Positions 54,774 through 63,217 of a stretch of 64,000 nucleotides of DNA are shown here, one piece after another. The number at the start of each line of letters is the position of its first letter. Position 1 is the first letter of the stretch. This DNA is from Chersky-840 sp963810195. Its GTDB lineage: Bacteria; Actinomycetota; Acidimicrobiia; Acidimicrobiales; UBA8190. A program made the position numbers and the translations under genes. The notes under the pieces were generated by a model. That model saw only the letters and a program-made list of their open reading frames with translations. It made no database searches and was not told where the DNA came from. The stretch covers positions 248,001 through 312,000 of the forward strand of contig CAWEMO010000001.1 in assembly GCA_963810195.1 (NCBI GenBank), written 5' to 3'.

Positions 54774-57700
54774 ATGGAGACCATTGCTCCGCCGGTCGTC
54801 GCAGTGATCGTCACGTGCGATCCGGGGGAGTGGTTCGAGGAGACGCTGCGGGCATTCGGGTCCCAGGACTACCCGGAATTGTCGATCCTCGTGCTGGACG
54901 CGGCCAGCGCCGTCGATCCCACTCCCCGGGTGGCCGCGGTGCTGCCGCAGGCCTTCGTGCGCAGGATGGCGACGAACCGAGGGTTCGCGGCCACCGCCAA
55001 CGAGGCCCTGTCGATGGTGCAGGGTGCGTCGCTCCTGCTGCTGTGCCACGACGACGTCGCGCCCGATCCCGACGCGATCCACATCCTGGTCGAGGAGTCG
55101 TTCCGGTCCAACGCCGGAGTCGTGGCGCCCAAGCTCGTCAGCTGGGACGACCCGACGAGGCTGCTGCACGTCGGCATGGCGGTGGACAAGGGGGGCGCCG
55201 TCGTCGACAGGATGGAACCGGGCGAGATCGACCACGGCCAGCACGACGCGGTGCGCGACGTCTTTCTCGCGCCGGGCGGATGCACCTTGGTCCGCTTCGA
55301 CCTGTTCGCGGAGCTCGGCGGGTTCGACCCCGAGATCTTCGCCATGGGGGAGGACCTCGACCTGTGTTGGCGGGCCCAGATCCTCGGGGCGCGCGTCGTC
55401 GTGGCGCCGGGAGCGCGCGTCAGGCACCGCGAGATGTTGGCCAGTGGGCGTCGCAGTCTCCCCGAGCAGGTCCAGGAACAAGGCTGGGGAAGCGACGAGG
55501 CGGTCTCCTTCATCCTCGAGACGAGGGCCGGTCCCAGTGGGGACGAAGAGAGCAGCGGGGACCACGAGAGCCCTGGGGACCACGAGAGCCGTGGGGAACA
55601 CGTGGGCCAAGGGGACCGAGAGGACTTGGTGTCGGGCGTGGCGGGAGTGACCGCAGCCGCGACAGCAGCGACAACCGCGACAGCCGGGAGACCCGCGAGA
55701 CGAGGCCGGGGAACGGGCCGAGCCGGCCACGGACGCCAACCCCGGATCACGCTGCAGTCATTGCAGCGCCGGCACGAGCTGCACGCCGCGCTCAAGGCGT
55801 ACGGACCTTTCCACCTTTTGCGGGTGCTCCCGCAGATCGCTCTGCTCGCCCTGGCCGAGATCGTCGTCGCGTCCGTGGCGGGCCACCGCGACCGCGCCCA
55901 GGCGGTGACCCACGCGTGGCGATGGAACTTCTCCCACCGCCGTGCCCTGCGTGCCGACCGGGCCCAGCTGCGGGCGCATCGCCGGCTCGACGACAGCACC
56001 GTCCGGCGCCTGCAGTTGCACGGCAGCGCACGTCTCAATACGTACGTGCGCCGGGCGGTCACCCACGGCCTCGAGGCCGCCAACATCGGTGGTGCGCAAC
56101 GAGTCGACGAGCGCGCCAGCACGGAAGCTGCCGGTGCCGCGTCCTCGACCGACGGAGCCGTCGCCGCGCCGCCGGAACTGACGGCGGGGACCGCGCAGGG
56201 TCCCGCCACGTCGACGCGGTGGCTGGTGTGGTTGGCCGCCGCGCTCGTCGTCGTGTTCGGGACGCGACAGCTCTTCGGGTCCGGGCTGCCCGTCATCGGA
56301 CAGCTGCTGCCCATGCCCTCGTGGACGACCCTCCTGCACCGCTTCGTGTCGGGCTGGCAGCCCACCGGTGTCGGGACGACCGACCCGACGACGCCGGCGA
56401 CGGGGATCCTCGGCATCGCCGGGATGGTGCTCTTCGGGAGCATGGGGTTGCTGGACAAGATCGTGGTGCTCGGGTGCATCCCCGTCGGGGCCATGGGGAT
56501 GGCTCGGCTCACCAGGCCTCTGGGCACGGCGTGGGCCCGGGTGACGTCGACGGTCATCTATCTCGCCATTCCCGTCGCCTACGACGCGTTGGCCACGGCG
56601 CACTGGGACGCGCTGGTCCTCTACGCCGCCTGCCCGTGGATCCTGCACCTCCTGGGCCAGGCCTCGCGCGTCGAGCCCTACGGCGCGGACCCCTTTGCAT
56701 CCGACACCGGGGACCTGCTCGTCGCGCCCTCGCCGGGCCCCGCGCACCGCCCGGCGCCGGGCCCCGCGCACCGCCCGGCGTCGGGACTCGACCGGCCGTG
56801 GCGACGGTCCGCGGTGGGGTGGGCCCTGGCACTGGGCCTGCTCGACGCGTTCGTCATCTCGATGGCGCCGCCCGCTGCGCTCGTGACCCTCGTGGTGGCG
56901 CTGGGACTGGCACTGGGAAACGTCGTCTCGCAGGGATCCGCCGGGCTGCGACCCGCCGGGCGCGTCCTGGCCGTGGCCGCGGGGGCGACCGCAGTCGCCG
57001 TGGTGCTCCTGGCGCCCTGGTCCTTCGCCGTGCTGGGAGGGCCCGACCGATGGCAGACCTTGGCCGGCCTGCCCGTGCCCTCGTCGACCGGCGCGGGCTG
57101 GGGTGCGCTGCTGCGGTTGGCGGCGGGCCCCATTGGGGACGCCGCGTTGGGGTGGGCGTTCCTGGCGGCGGCGGCCCTGCCGCTCCTGATCGGCGCCCGC
57201 TCCCGCCTGGCGTGGGCAGGCCGGGCATGGTCGATCGCGCTGGTGGCATGGGTGGTCGCGTGGCTGGCCGGGCGCGGTGGGCTGGGCCCTCTGACCGTAG
57301 CGCCCCAAGTGCTCCTCGTTCCGGCGGGAGTGGGCATCGCCCTCGCCGTCGGGCTCGGGGTGGCCGCCTTCCAGCTCGACCTCCCCGGCTACCGGTTCGG
57401 GTGGCGCCAGGTGGCCGCGGTGACCGCCGCGGCCGCCGCAGTCGTGGGGATGCTGCCGGTCCTGGCGGGCAGCCTGGGCGGGCGATGGGACCTGGTCCCC
57501 TCGGGCTACGCCGAGGCCACCACCTGGATGGCCGCCAACAAGGCCCAGGGGGACTTCCGGGTGCTGTGGCTCGGCGACCCGCGTGTGCTGCCGGGCAACG
57601 GGTGGTCGCTGGCGCCGGGCCTCGCCTACGTCGTGAGCGATGACGGGCTCCCCGACCTCACCGGGGTCTGGCCGGGGTCGTCACCGGGGAAGGCTGGCAC

Positions 57701-58481
57701 CATCGCGGGGGGTGTGCAGCTCGCCCGTAACCACGCCACGGTCCGCCTGGGTCGGCTGCTGGCTCCGTACGCGGTGCGCTACGTCGTGGTGGTGGACACG
57801 CTGGCACCCTCGATCCCGGGCCTGCAGAGCCCGCTCTCCTACCCGGTCCCGGGTGACCTCCTCGGGGCGCTGGGGGCCCAGATCGACCTGAGACAGGTGA
57901 TCTCCCAAGGTGGCTTCGACGTCTTCGTCGACGACGCCGCGCTCCCCTTGAGGGCGGTGCGGACCGTGCCCAGGGCGCCGGGGGCCGCGGCGGTCACGGG
58001 GGCCGCGGCGGTCACGGGGGGAGCCTCGCAGCTGTCGGGATGGCGGCCCGCGCTTCCCGGCCCGCCCGACGCCACCAGCGTCAGCGCCCGGGTGCCGGCG
58101 GGATCGGTCCTGGCCGCCGTGGCCCCGGCCTCCGCCTGGCGGCTCACCGGCCCCGGCGGCGCCCTCGAGCACGCGTCGACCTCGTTCGGCTACGCGCCGA
58201 CGTTCCACGTGACCCGGCCGGGGCCGGTCACCGTGGCGTTCGTGGGGTCGTGGTCCCATGGGTTCGAGATCGGTGTGGAGACCGCCGCCTGGGTCGCCCT
58301 GGCGGCTGCGCTCGCCGGTCGTCGCTGGTGGCTCGACTGGTGGTGGGGCCTCCTCACTCGACGGGGGACACGACGGCGGGCACGCCGAGGCGGCGGTCCC
58401 CTTCCCGCTCCCGTCGTGGCGGACACGCCCCCGATGGCCGACACCACCACCTCCGACGCGGCGACACCGGTGGCGCCGTGA
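54774..58481 (+). CDS. GT2 glycosyltransferase fused to a large polytopic membrane protein
   Basis: A 1235-residue protein. Residues 1-270 are a GT-A/GT2 domain ('AVIVTCDPGEWFEETLRAFG', 'ATNRGFAATANEALS', 'LLLLCHDDVAPDPDAIHILV', 'FDPEIFAMGEDLDLCWRAQI'). A variable, repeat-rich acidic linker follows (about 255-330). Then roughly a dozen transmembrane helices from about residue 365 ('TRWLVWLAAALVVVFGTRQL') to 915, a large exterior domain, and a last helix near residue 1180. The layout matches giant GT2-membrane proteins that sit beside DUF5719 genes in actinobacteria. It probably transfers sugars at the membrane. ATG 54774 follows TAGCCT by 10 nt. Confidence 0.85.
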   Translation: METIAPPVVAVIVTCDPGEWFEETLRAFGSQDYPELSILVLDAASAVDPTPRVAAVLPQAFVRRMATNRGFAATANEALSMVQGASLLLLCHDDVAPDPDAIHILVEESFRSNAGVVAPKLVSWDDPTRLLHVGMAVDKGGAVVDRMEPGEIDHGQHDAVRDVFLAPGGCTLVRFDLFAELGGFDPEIFAMGEDLDLCWRAQILGARVVVAPGARVRHREMLASGRRSLPEQVQEQGWGSDEAVSFILETRAGPSGDEESSGDHESPGDHESRGEHVGQGDREDLVSGVAGVTAAATAATTATAGRPARRGRGTGRAGHGRQPRITLQSLQRRHELHAALKAYGPFHLLRVLPQIALLALAEIVVASVAGHRDRAQAVTHAWRWNFSHRRALRADRAQLRAHRRLDDSTVRRLQLHGSARLNTYVRRAVTHGLEAANIGGAQRVDERASTEAAGAASSTDGAVAAPPELTAGTAQGPATSTRWLVWLAAALVVVFGTRQLFGSGLPVIGQLLPMPSWTTLLHRFVSGWQPTGVGTTDPTTPATGILGIAGMVLFGSMGLLDKIVVLGCIPVGAMGMARLTRPLGTAWARVTSTVIYLAIPVAYDALATAHWDALVLYAACPWILHLLGQASRVEPYGADPFASDTGDLLVAPSPGPAHRPAPGPAHRPASGLDRPWRRSAVGWALALGLLDAFVISMAPPAALVTLVVALGLALGNVVSQGSAGLRPAGRVLAVAAGATAVAVVLLAPWSFAVLGGPDRWQTLAGLPVPSSTGAGWGALLRLAAGPIGDAALGWAFLAAAALPLLIGARSRLAWAGRAWSIALVAWVVAWLAGRGGLGPLTVAPQVLLVPAGVGIALAVGLGVAAFQLDLPGYRFGWRQVAAVTAAAAAVVGMLPVLAGSLGGRWDLVPSGYAEATTWMAANKAQGDFRVLWLGDPRVLPGNGWSLAPGLAYVVSDDGLPDLTGVWPGSSPGKAGTIAGGVQLARNHATVRLGRLLAPYAVRYVVVVDTLAPSIPGLQSPLSYPVPGDLLGALGAQIDLRQVISQGGFDVFVDDAALPLRAVRTVPRAPGAAAVTGAAAVTGGASQLSGWRPALPGPPDATSVSARVPAGSVLAAVAPASAWRLTGPGGALEHASTSFGYAPTFHVTRPGPVTVAFVGSWSHGFEIGVETAAWVALAAALAGRRWWLDWWWGLLTRRGTRRRARRGGGPLPAPVVADTPPMADTTTSDAATPVAP
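55557..55610 (+). repeat. 18-bp in-frame repeat in the GT2-membrane linker
   Basis: Two near-identical 18-bp units beginning ggggaccacgagagcc and a third diverged unit, encoding Gly-Asp-His-Glu-Ser-like hexads. Confidence 0.75.
56733..56780 (+). repeat. 24-bp in-frame tandem repeat in the GT2-membrane protein
   Basis: Two exact 24-bp units encode PGPAHRPA twice in a loop between membrane helices. A separate pair of exact 18-bp units at 57980-58015 (GAAAVT twice) lies in the exterior domain of the same protein. Confidence 0.85.
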
Positions 58482-59932
58482 GCGTTCCCCTCCGGCGCAG
58501 CCTCATGATCGGTTTCCTGGTCCTGGTCCTGGTGGTCGTCGGGATCGCCGACCGGCTCATCGGCAGGTCGGCCCCCCGGCCGCCCCCGGCTCCCGATGCG
58601 TTGTCGACGCTCAGGGTGGCGACGGCCGTCACCACAGAGTCCTCGGCATGGTTCTGCGCGGGAGGGACCGGCGCCCAGGGCGGGGCGCCCGCCACGATCG
58701 TGCTCTCCAACGCCGACGGCCGGGCCGTCCACGGCACGCTGACCGCGCTCTCCGCGTCGACGGCGGCCGCACCGGCTCCGTGGGCCGGGGCGAGCACCGT
58801 GGCACTGACCGTGCCCGCGGACGGGCAGGTGACGGTGGGGGCCTCCCAGCTGGGCTCGTCGGGGTTCGTGGCAGCGACCGTCGTCCTCGACGGGGGTGGC
58901 GTGGCCGTGTCGGAGGTGGTCCAGAGCCCGCTCGGATGGGGCATGGCGCCGTGCGCGCCGTCGACCGCCCCGGACTGGTACTTCGCGCACGGCGCCACGG
59001 CGGTGGGCGGGGGGTTGGTCCTGGCCCTGTTCAATCCGACCGCTACCGACTCCGTGGTCAACGTGGCGCTCGTGTCGTCCACGGCGGGCTACCTGGCTCC
59101 CGCCGCCTACCAGGGCATCGACATCCCTCCGGGCGCACTCGTCACCGAGAACATCGGCGACCACGCTCCCGATGACCCTGCCGTCGCCACGGAGGTCGAA
59201 GCGCTCTCCGGGGGCATCGTCGCCACCGAGCTGCAGTCGACCGGGACGCCTGGCGACGGGGGGGTGTCGCTCACCCTGGGCAGCCCGGCGACGGCTCCCG
59301 AGTGGGTGTTCCCCCAGAGCACGGGGATCCCGGGGGGCACCGTGGCCTTCCACGTCCTGAACCCCACGTCGAGCCCGGTGGTCGTCTCGGTCGCCGTGGG
59401 ACTGTCGCAGGGGGCGGGCGCGGAGCCGCTGACGATGCACGTCCCGGCCCAGTCCCTGGCCACGTTGACGGCGGAGAACGTGACTCGCATCCCCGCCGGC
59501 GCGCCCTACGCCCTGGTCTTCAGGAGCAGCGGGGCCGGGATCGTCGTCAGCCGGGAGGTGACGGCGCCGTCGGGCTCACCGGCAGGGACCCCCGAGGTGG
59601 GGGACGTTCCCGGAGTGCCCGGGGGGAGCCGCAACTGGTTGGTACCGGGCATCGTGGCGCCGGGGTCCCAGGCGTGGGCCCTGGCCGTGGTCGACCTGGG
59701 TGTCCGCCCCGCCGCGGTCCGGTTCACCACCCCGAGCGGCCACGCCATCGCCGGCCGGTCCGTGCGCACCGTGGAGCCCGGATCCCCCCTCGTCCTCGGG
59801 CCCAACCCCGGTGTGCCCTTCGCCAACGCCCCCTTCGAGGTCCGTGCCGACCAGCCGGTGGCGGTGGAGCTCGATGCCTTGCCCGTGGCCGCGCCCGGCG
59901 TGGTCGTCGTGCCCGCGTTCGCCACGTCGTAG
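58478..59932 (+). CDS. DUF5719 family membrane-anchored exterior protein
   Basis: A 484-residue protein with one N-terminal signal anchor (about residues 8-27, 'LMIGFLVLVLVVVGIADRLI') and a long exterior region of repeated beta-sandwich-like modules. Examples are 'APATIVLSNADGRAVHGTLT', 'SSAWFCAGGTGAQ', 'DWYFAHGATAVGGGLVLALF' and 'SRNWLVPGIVAPGSQAWALA'. The modules and Cys pair match DUF5719 as I know it. The start GTG overlaps the giant GT2 stop as GTGA, so the pair is made together, and an accessory role to that transferase is plausible. There is no enzymatic motif. Confidence 0.83.
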   Translation: MSVPLRRSLMIGFLVLVLVVVGIADRLIGRSAPRPPPAPDALSTLRVATAVTTESSAWFCAGGTGAQGGAPATIVLSNADGRAVHGTLTALSASTAAAPAPWAGASTVALTVPADGQVTVGASQLGSSGFVAATVVLDGGGVAVSEVVQSPLGWGMAPCAPSTAPDWYFAHGATAVGGGLVLALFNPTATDSVVNVALVSSTAGYLAPAAYQGIDIPPGALVTENIGDHAPDDPAVATEVEALSGGIVATELQSTGTPGDGGVSLTLGSPATAPEWVFPQSTGIPGGTVAFHVLNPTSSPVVVSVAVGLSQGAGAEPLTMHVPAQSLATLTAENVTRIPAGAPYALVFRSSGAGIVVSREVTAPSGSPAGTPEVGDVPGVPGGSRNWLVPGIVAPGSQAWALAVVDLGVRPAAVRFTTPSGHAIAGRSVRTVEPGSPLVLGPNPGVPFANAPFEVRADQPVAVELDALPVAAPGVVVVPAFATS

Positions 59933-59979
59933 CCGACAGGGACCGCCAACCACCCGCCGGCGGGAGCCGTGGCGCCGTC

Positions 59980-59996
59980 GGGGCGGGGTGCGCCCC
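59980..59996. terminator. GC-rich hairpin between convergent genes
   Basis: GGGGCG, loop GGGTG, CGCCCC. A perfect short palindrome CCCGCCGGCGGG lies about 20 bp before it. Both are in the 70-bp gap between DUF5719 and ftsH and may end transcription from both sides. Confidence 0.5.
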
Positions 59997-60002
59997 CGCG
60001 GT

Positions 60003-62096
60003 TCAGTCGGCAGGTGTGGTCGTCGGGGCGGTGGGCTCGGATTCGGCCACCGGGATCTCCGACTCGGCGCCGTTACCGGACTCGGCGCCGTTGCCGGACT
60101 CGGCGCCGTTGCCCGAAAGGCCCTCCTCGGGCTTGGTGCCCGCTCCGTTGGCGGTGGTGAAATGGGAGGCCATGACGGCTGCATCGTGGACGGGACGGCC
60201 GTAGGCGGTGTCGACGAGCGTGCCGACCTCGCTCCCGTCGAGCGTCTCGCGCTCGAGCAGCGCCCGTGCCACCGCGTCGAGGCCGCCGCGGTGGCGACTC
60301 AACAGCTCGATGGCCCGCTCCTCTTGCTGGCGGAGGATGCGGGCGATCTCCGCGTCCACGACCCGGGCGGTGTCCTCCGAGTAGTCCCGTGAATGCAGCA
60401 GGTCCTCGCCGAGGAAGACCATGCCCTGCGATCCCCACGCCATGGGCCCGAGCTCCTCGCTCATGCCCCACTCGCGCACCATCTTGCGAGCCAGCTCGGT
60501 GTTGCCGACCAGGTCGTTGCTGGCACCGGTGGACAGGTCGCCGTAGACGAGCAGCTCGGCGGCCCGCCCGCCCATCCGTACGGCGAGCGAGTCCTCGATG
60601 ACGTCGCGCGGGTAGATGTGGCGTTCCTCGATGGGCAGCTGCTGGGTCACGCCCAGGGCCAGCCCGGTCGGGAGGATGGTGACCTTGTGGACCGGGTCGG
60701 CGTGCTCGAGCACGTACGCGAGCACGGCGTGCCCGCCCTCGTGGAAGGCGACGCGCTCCTTCTCGGGCTCGGAGAGCACGAGGCTCTCGCGTCGCTGCCC
60801 CATGAGCACGCGGTCGCGTGCGGCCTCGAAATCCTGCTGGTCCACCTGATGCGAGCCCCGCCGCACGGCGTGGAGTGCCGCCTCGTTGACGAGGTTGGCG
60901 AGATCGGCCCCGCTCATCCCCGGGGTCCCGCGCGCCACGAGCTCGAGGTCGACGTTGTCGCCGATGCGCTTGTCCTTGCAGTGGACCTTCAGGATCGGCA
61001 GGCGCTCCTCGAGGTCCGGAAGCGGGACGACGATCTGGCGGTCGAAGCGCCCAGGCCGCAGCAGGGCGGGGTCGAGGATGTCGGGACGGTTGGTGGCGGC
61101 CATGATGACCACGCCCTCGGCGGGGTCGAACCCGTCCATCTCCGACAGCATCTGGTTGAGCGTCTGCTCCCGCTCGTCGTGGCCACCGCCCAGGCCCGCC
61201 CCCCTCTTGCGGCCGATGGAGTCGATCTCGTCCACGAAGATGATGGCGGGGGCCTGCTTGCGGGCGGTCTGGAAGAGGTCGCGCACCCGGCTGGCCCCGA
61301 CCCCGACGAACATCTCCATGAAGTCCGACCCGCTCACCGAGAGGAACGGCACGCCCGCCTCACCGGCGACGGCGCGGGCCAGGAGGGTCTTACCGGTGCC
61401 GGGGGGCCCCACGAGGAGGATGCCCTTGGGGATTTTGGCCCCGATGTCCCGGAAGCGGTGCGGCGACTTCAGGAAGTCGACCACCTCGCTGATCTCGATC
61501 TTCACGCCCTGGTAGCCGGCGACGTCCTGGAACGTCGTCCGGGGTCGCTCGGTCGTGTACAGGCGCGCCCGTGAGCGCCCGATCGACATGATCCCCGACA
61601 TCTGGCCCTGGGCCCGCCGGCTGATCCAGAAGAAGATGCCCACGAACGCCAGCAGGATGAGGATGGTGGGCAGCCATTGGTCGAGGCCGCTTTCCTGGGG
61701 CGTGAGGAACTTCACGGTGGGGATGTCCCTCTTCATCACCGCCACGTCGTTGTCGAGGGAGGGGTCGGGCCCGTTCACCGAGTAGTTCTGACCGTGCTTC
61801 AGCGTCCCGGTGATGACCCCGGTGTTGTTGTTGATGGTGGCCGACTGGACGTCGTGAGTCTCGACGTACTTCTCGAGGAAGGGCTTGTACTCGATCTGCT
61901 TGACGGCGGGCTTCGACAGCAGCGGCGGGATGATCACGACGGCGATGACCGCCAGGATCAGCAGGGCGAAGACCCAGCGCCAGCTCTGGTCACCCCCCGA
62001 CGACGCCTGGCCGCCCGGTCCCCCGGAGGCGGGACCGCCCGTCCCACCTGGGATGGGACGCCCCGATCTGCGGTCGGGAAGAGAGGGGGGACTCAT
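60003..62096 (-). CDS. ftsH: ATP-dependent zinc metalloprotease FtsH
   Basis: A 697-residue membrane AAA+ protease that degrades membrane and short-lived soluble proteins. There are two transmembrane helices ('WVFALLILAVIAVVIIPPLL' and 'LPTILILLAFVGIFFWISRR') flanking a small exterior domain. Then come Walker A 'ILLVGPPGTGKTLLARAVAG', the pore loop 'SDFMEMFVGVGASRVRDLF', Walker B 'AIIFVDEIDSIGRKR', the SRH region 'VVIMAATNRPDILDPALLRP', and the zinc site 'VAFHEGGHAVLAYVL'. The C-terminus adds three SGNGAE repeats. ATG 62096 is chosen because TACCAT ends 6 nt upstream. Confidence 0.96.
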   Translation of the reverse strand: MSPPSLPDRRSGRPIPGGTGGPASGGPGGQASSGGDQSWRWVFALLILAVIAVVIIPPLLSKPAVKQIEYKPFLEKYVETHDVQSATINNNTGVITGTLKHGQNYSVNGPDPSLDNDVAVMKRDIPTVKFLTPQESGLDQWLPTILILLAFVGIFFWISRRAQGQMSGIMSIGRSRARLYTTERPRTTFQDVAGYQGVKIEISEVVDFLKSPHRFRDIGAKIPKGILLVGPPGTGKTLLARAVAGEAGVPFLSVSGSDFMEMFVGVGASRVRDLFQTARKQAPAIIFVDEIDSIGRKRGAGLGGGHDEREQTLNQMLSEMDGFDPAEGVVIMAATNRPDILDPALLRPGRFDRQIVVPLPDLEERLPILKVHCKDKRIGDNVDLELVARGTPGMSGADLANLVNEAALHAVRRGSHQVDQQDFEAARDRVLMGQRRESLVLSEPEKERVAFHEGGHAVLAYVLEHADPVHKVTILPTGLALGVTQQLPIEERHIYPRDVIEDSLAVRMGGRAAELLVYGDLSTGASNDLVGNTELARKMVREWGMSEELGPMAWGSQGMVFLGEDLLHSRDYSEDTARVVDAEIARILRQQEERAIELLSRHRGGLDAVARALLERETLDGSEVGTLVDTAYGRPVHDAAVMASHFTTANGAGTKPEEGLSGNGAESGNGAESGNGAESEIPVAESEPTAPTTTPAD
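60061..60114 (-). repeat. 18-bp in-frame tandem repeat at the ftsH C-terminus
   Basis: Three 18-bp units (60061-60078, 60079-60096, 60097-60114) encode SGNGAE hexads in the disordered tail. Confidence 0.9.
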
Positions 62097-62102
62097 TGCT
62101 CC

Positions 62103-62108
62103 ATGGTA
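62103..62108 (-). promoter_or_regulatory. -10 hexamer TACCAT for ftsH
   Basis: On the minus strand it ends 6 nt before the ATG at 62096. Confidence 0.45.
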
Positions 62109-62241
62109 CGCGCCCCCGCACCCGACCATGCACGCATGGCAGAGGAGGTTGCAGGCCTGTCGCGGGGCTCCGAGCGTGAACCGCGCCCGGCGCCGGCCGT
62201 CGCGACCGTTGCCCCGGGGTCGCCGGGCACCGGGCGGTCGC

Positions 62242-62247
62242 TAACCT
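62242..62247 (+). promoter_or_regulatory. -10 hexamer TAACCT, leaderless-type
   Basis: TAACCT ends 8 nt before the ATG at 62256. Confidence 0.45.
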
Positions 62248-62255
62248 TTCGCCTG

Positions 62256-63182
62256 ATGGCGAGCACCGCTCCCGGCCCGGGTGACGGGGAGCCGAAGGAC
62301 CGGGCGTCCAAGGTGGCACCGGCTCGCCCGCCGGGCCCACCGGGGTCCCACCCGGCTCCGCCCGGGCAGTCCCCGCCGGGCCCGTACCCCCCGCCGCCAC
62401 CGACCATCGACGGCGACCGGGAGCGGTCCGTACCGCGCACCGAGCGCGACGCGGGGACGTGGCTGTTGTGGGCGGGACTCGGGTTCGTCGTGGGTCAGAT
62501 GGCGAGCGCAATCCTGCTGTACGCCGTCGCCGCGGCCACGGGCCACTCCTCCGACGTCGCGCAACTGGCGGCACAACCCGTGCCGCCCGCATGGGTGGTG
62601 GTGACCGGGCTCGTCGGCCTGTGGTTCGGCTTCGTGGGGGCGGCCGTCGCCGCCTCCCGGTCGCGGGGAACCGGGAACCTGCGTCGCGACATGGGCCTCG
62701 AGGTGCGTCCCTGGGACGTCCTGATCGGCCCGGCCGTCGGCCTGGCGGGGCAGCTGGTGCTGCTGCCCCTGCTCTACTTCCCCCTGGAGCACGTGGTGCG
62801 GCACCTCGACCAACGGTTGAACGCGCCGGCCAAACACCTCACCGGCGGCTTCCCCGGTGCGGACCTCGTCGTCATCGCGGTGCTGACCGTCGTCGTGGTG
62901 CCGGTGATCGAGGAGCTGTTCTTCCGGGGCCTCGTGCTGCGCGGCCTGCTGCGCCTGTGCAGGGGCGCGGGCCCCGTCCTCGGAGTCGGGCTCGCCGCGG
63001 TGGCAGACGGAGTCATCTTCGGCCTGGCGCATTTCGAGCTGCTCCAGCTGCTCGGCCTGGCCGCCTTCGGGGTCGTCCTGGCGCTCATGGCCTACAAGTT
63101 CCGACGCCTGGGCCCCGGGATCTTCGCCCACGGCATGTTCAACCTGCTGGCGATCCTGTCGGTGGCCGGCGTCCTGCACTGA
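62256..63182 (+). CDS. CPBP-family intramembrane metalloprotease
   Basis: A 308-residue protein. The first 60 residues are Pro/Gly-rich and disordered ('GPPGSHPAPPGQSPPGPYPP'). About seven hydrophobic segments follow. The CPBP (Abi/CAAX protease) motifs are E-E-x-x-x-R in 'VIEELFFRGLVLRGLLRLCR', the His of 'FGLAHFELLQLLGLAAFGVV', and H-x-x-x-N in 'IFAHGMFNLLAILSV'. These form the intramembrane metal site. The substrate is unknown; bacterial members process peptides or act in protection. It is divergent from ftsH, so two membrane proteases share a promoter region. Confidence 0.9.
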   Translation: MASTAPGPGDGEPKDRASKVAPARPPGPPGSHPAPPGQSPPGPYPPPPPTIDGDRERSVPRTERDAGTWLLWAGLGFVVGQMASAILLYAVAAATGHSSDVAQLAAQPVPPAWVVVTGLVGLWFGFVGAAVAASRSRGTGNLRRDMGLEVRPWDVLIGPAVGLAGQLVLLPLLYFPLEHVVRHLDQRLNAPAKHLTGGFPGADLVVIAVLTVVVVPVIEELFFRGLVLRGLLRLCRGAGPVLGVGLAAVADGVIFGLAHFELLQLLGLAAFGVVLALMAYKFRRLGPGIFAHGMFNLLAILSVAGVLH

Positions 63183-63217
63183 CCGGTGCTGCTTGTTGGG
63201 CGCCGGTTTCGGGCACG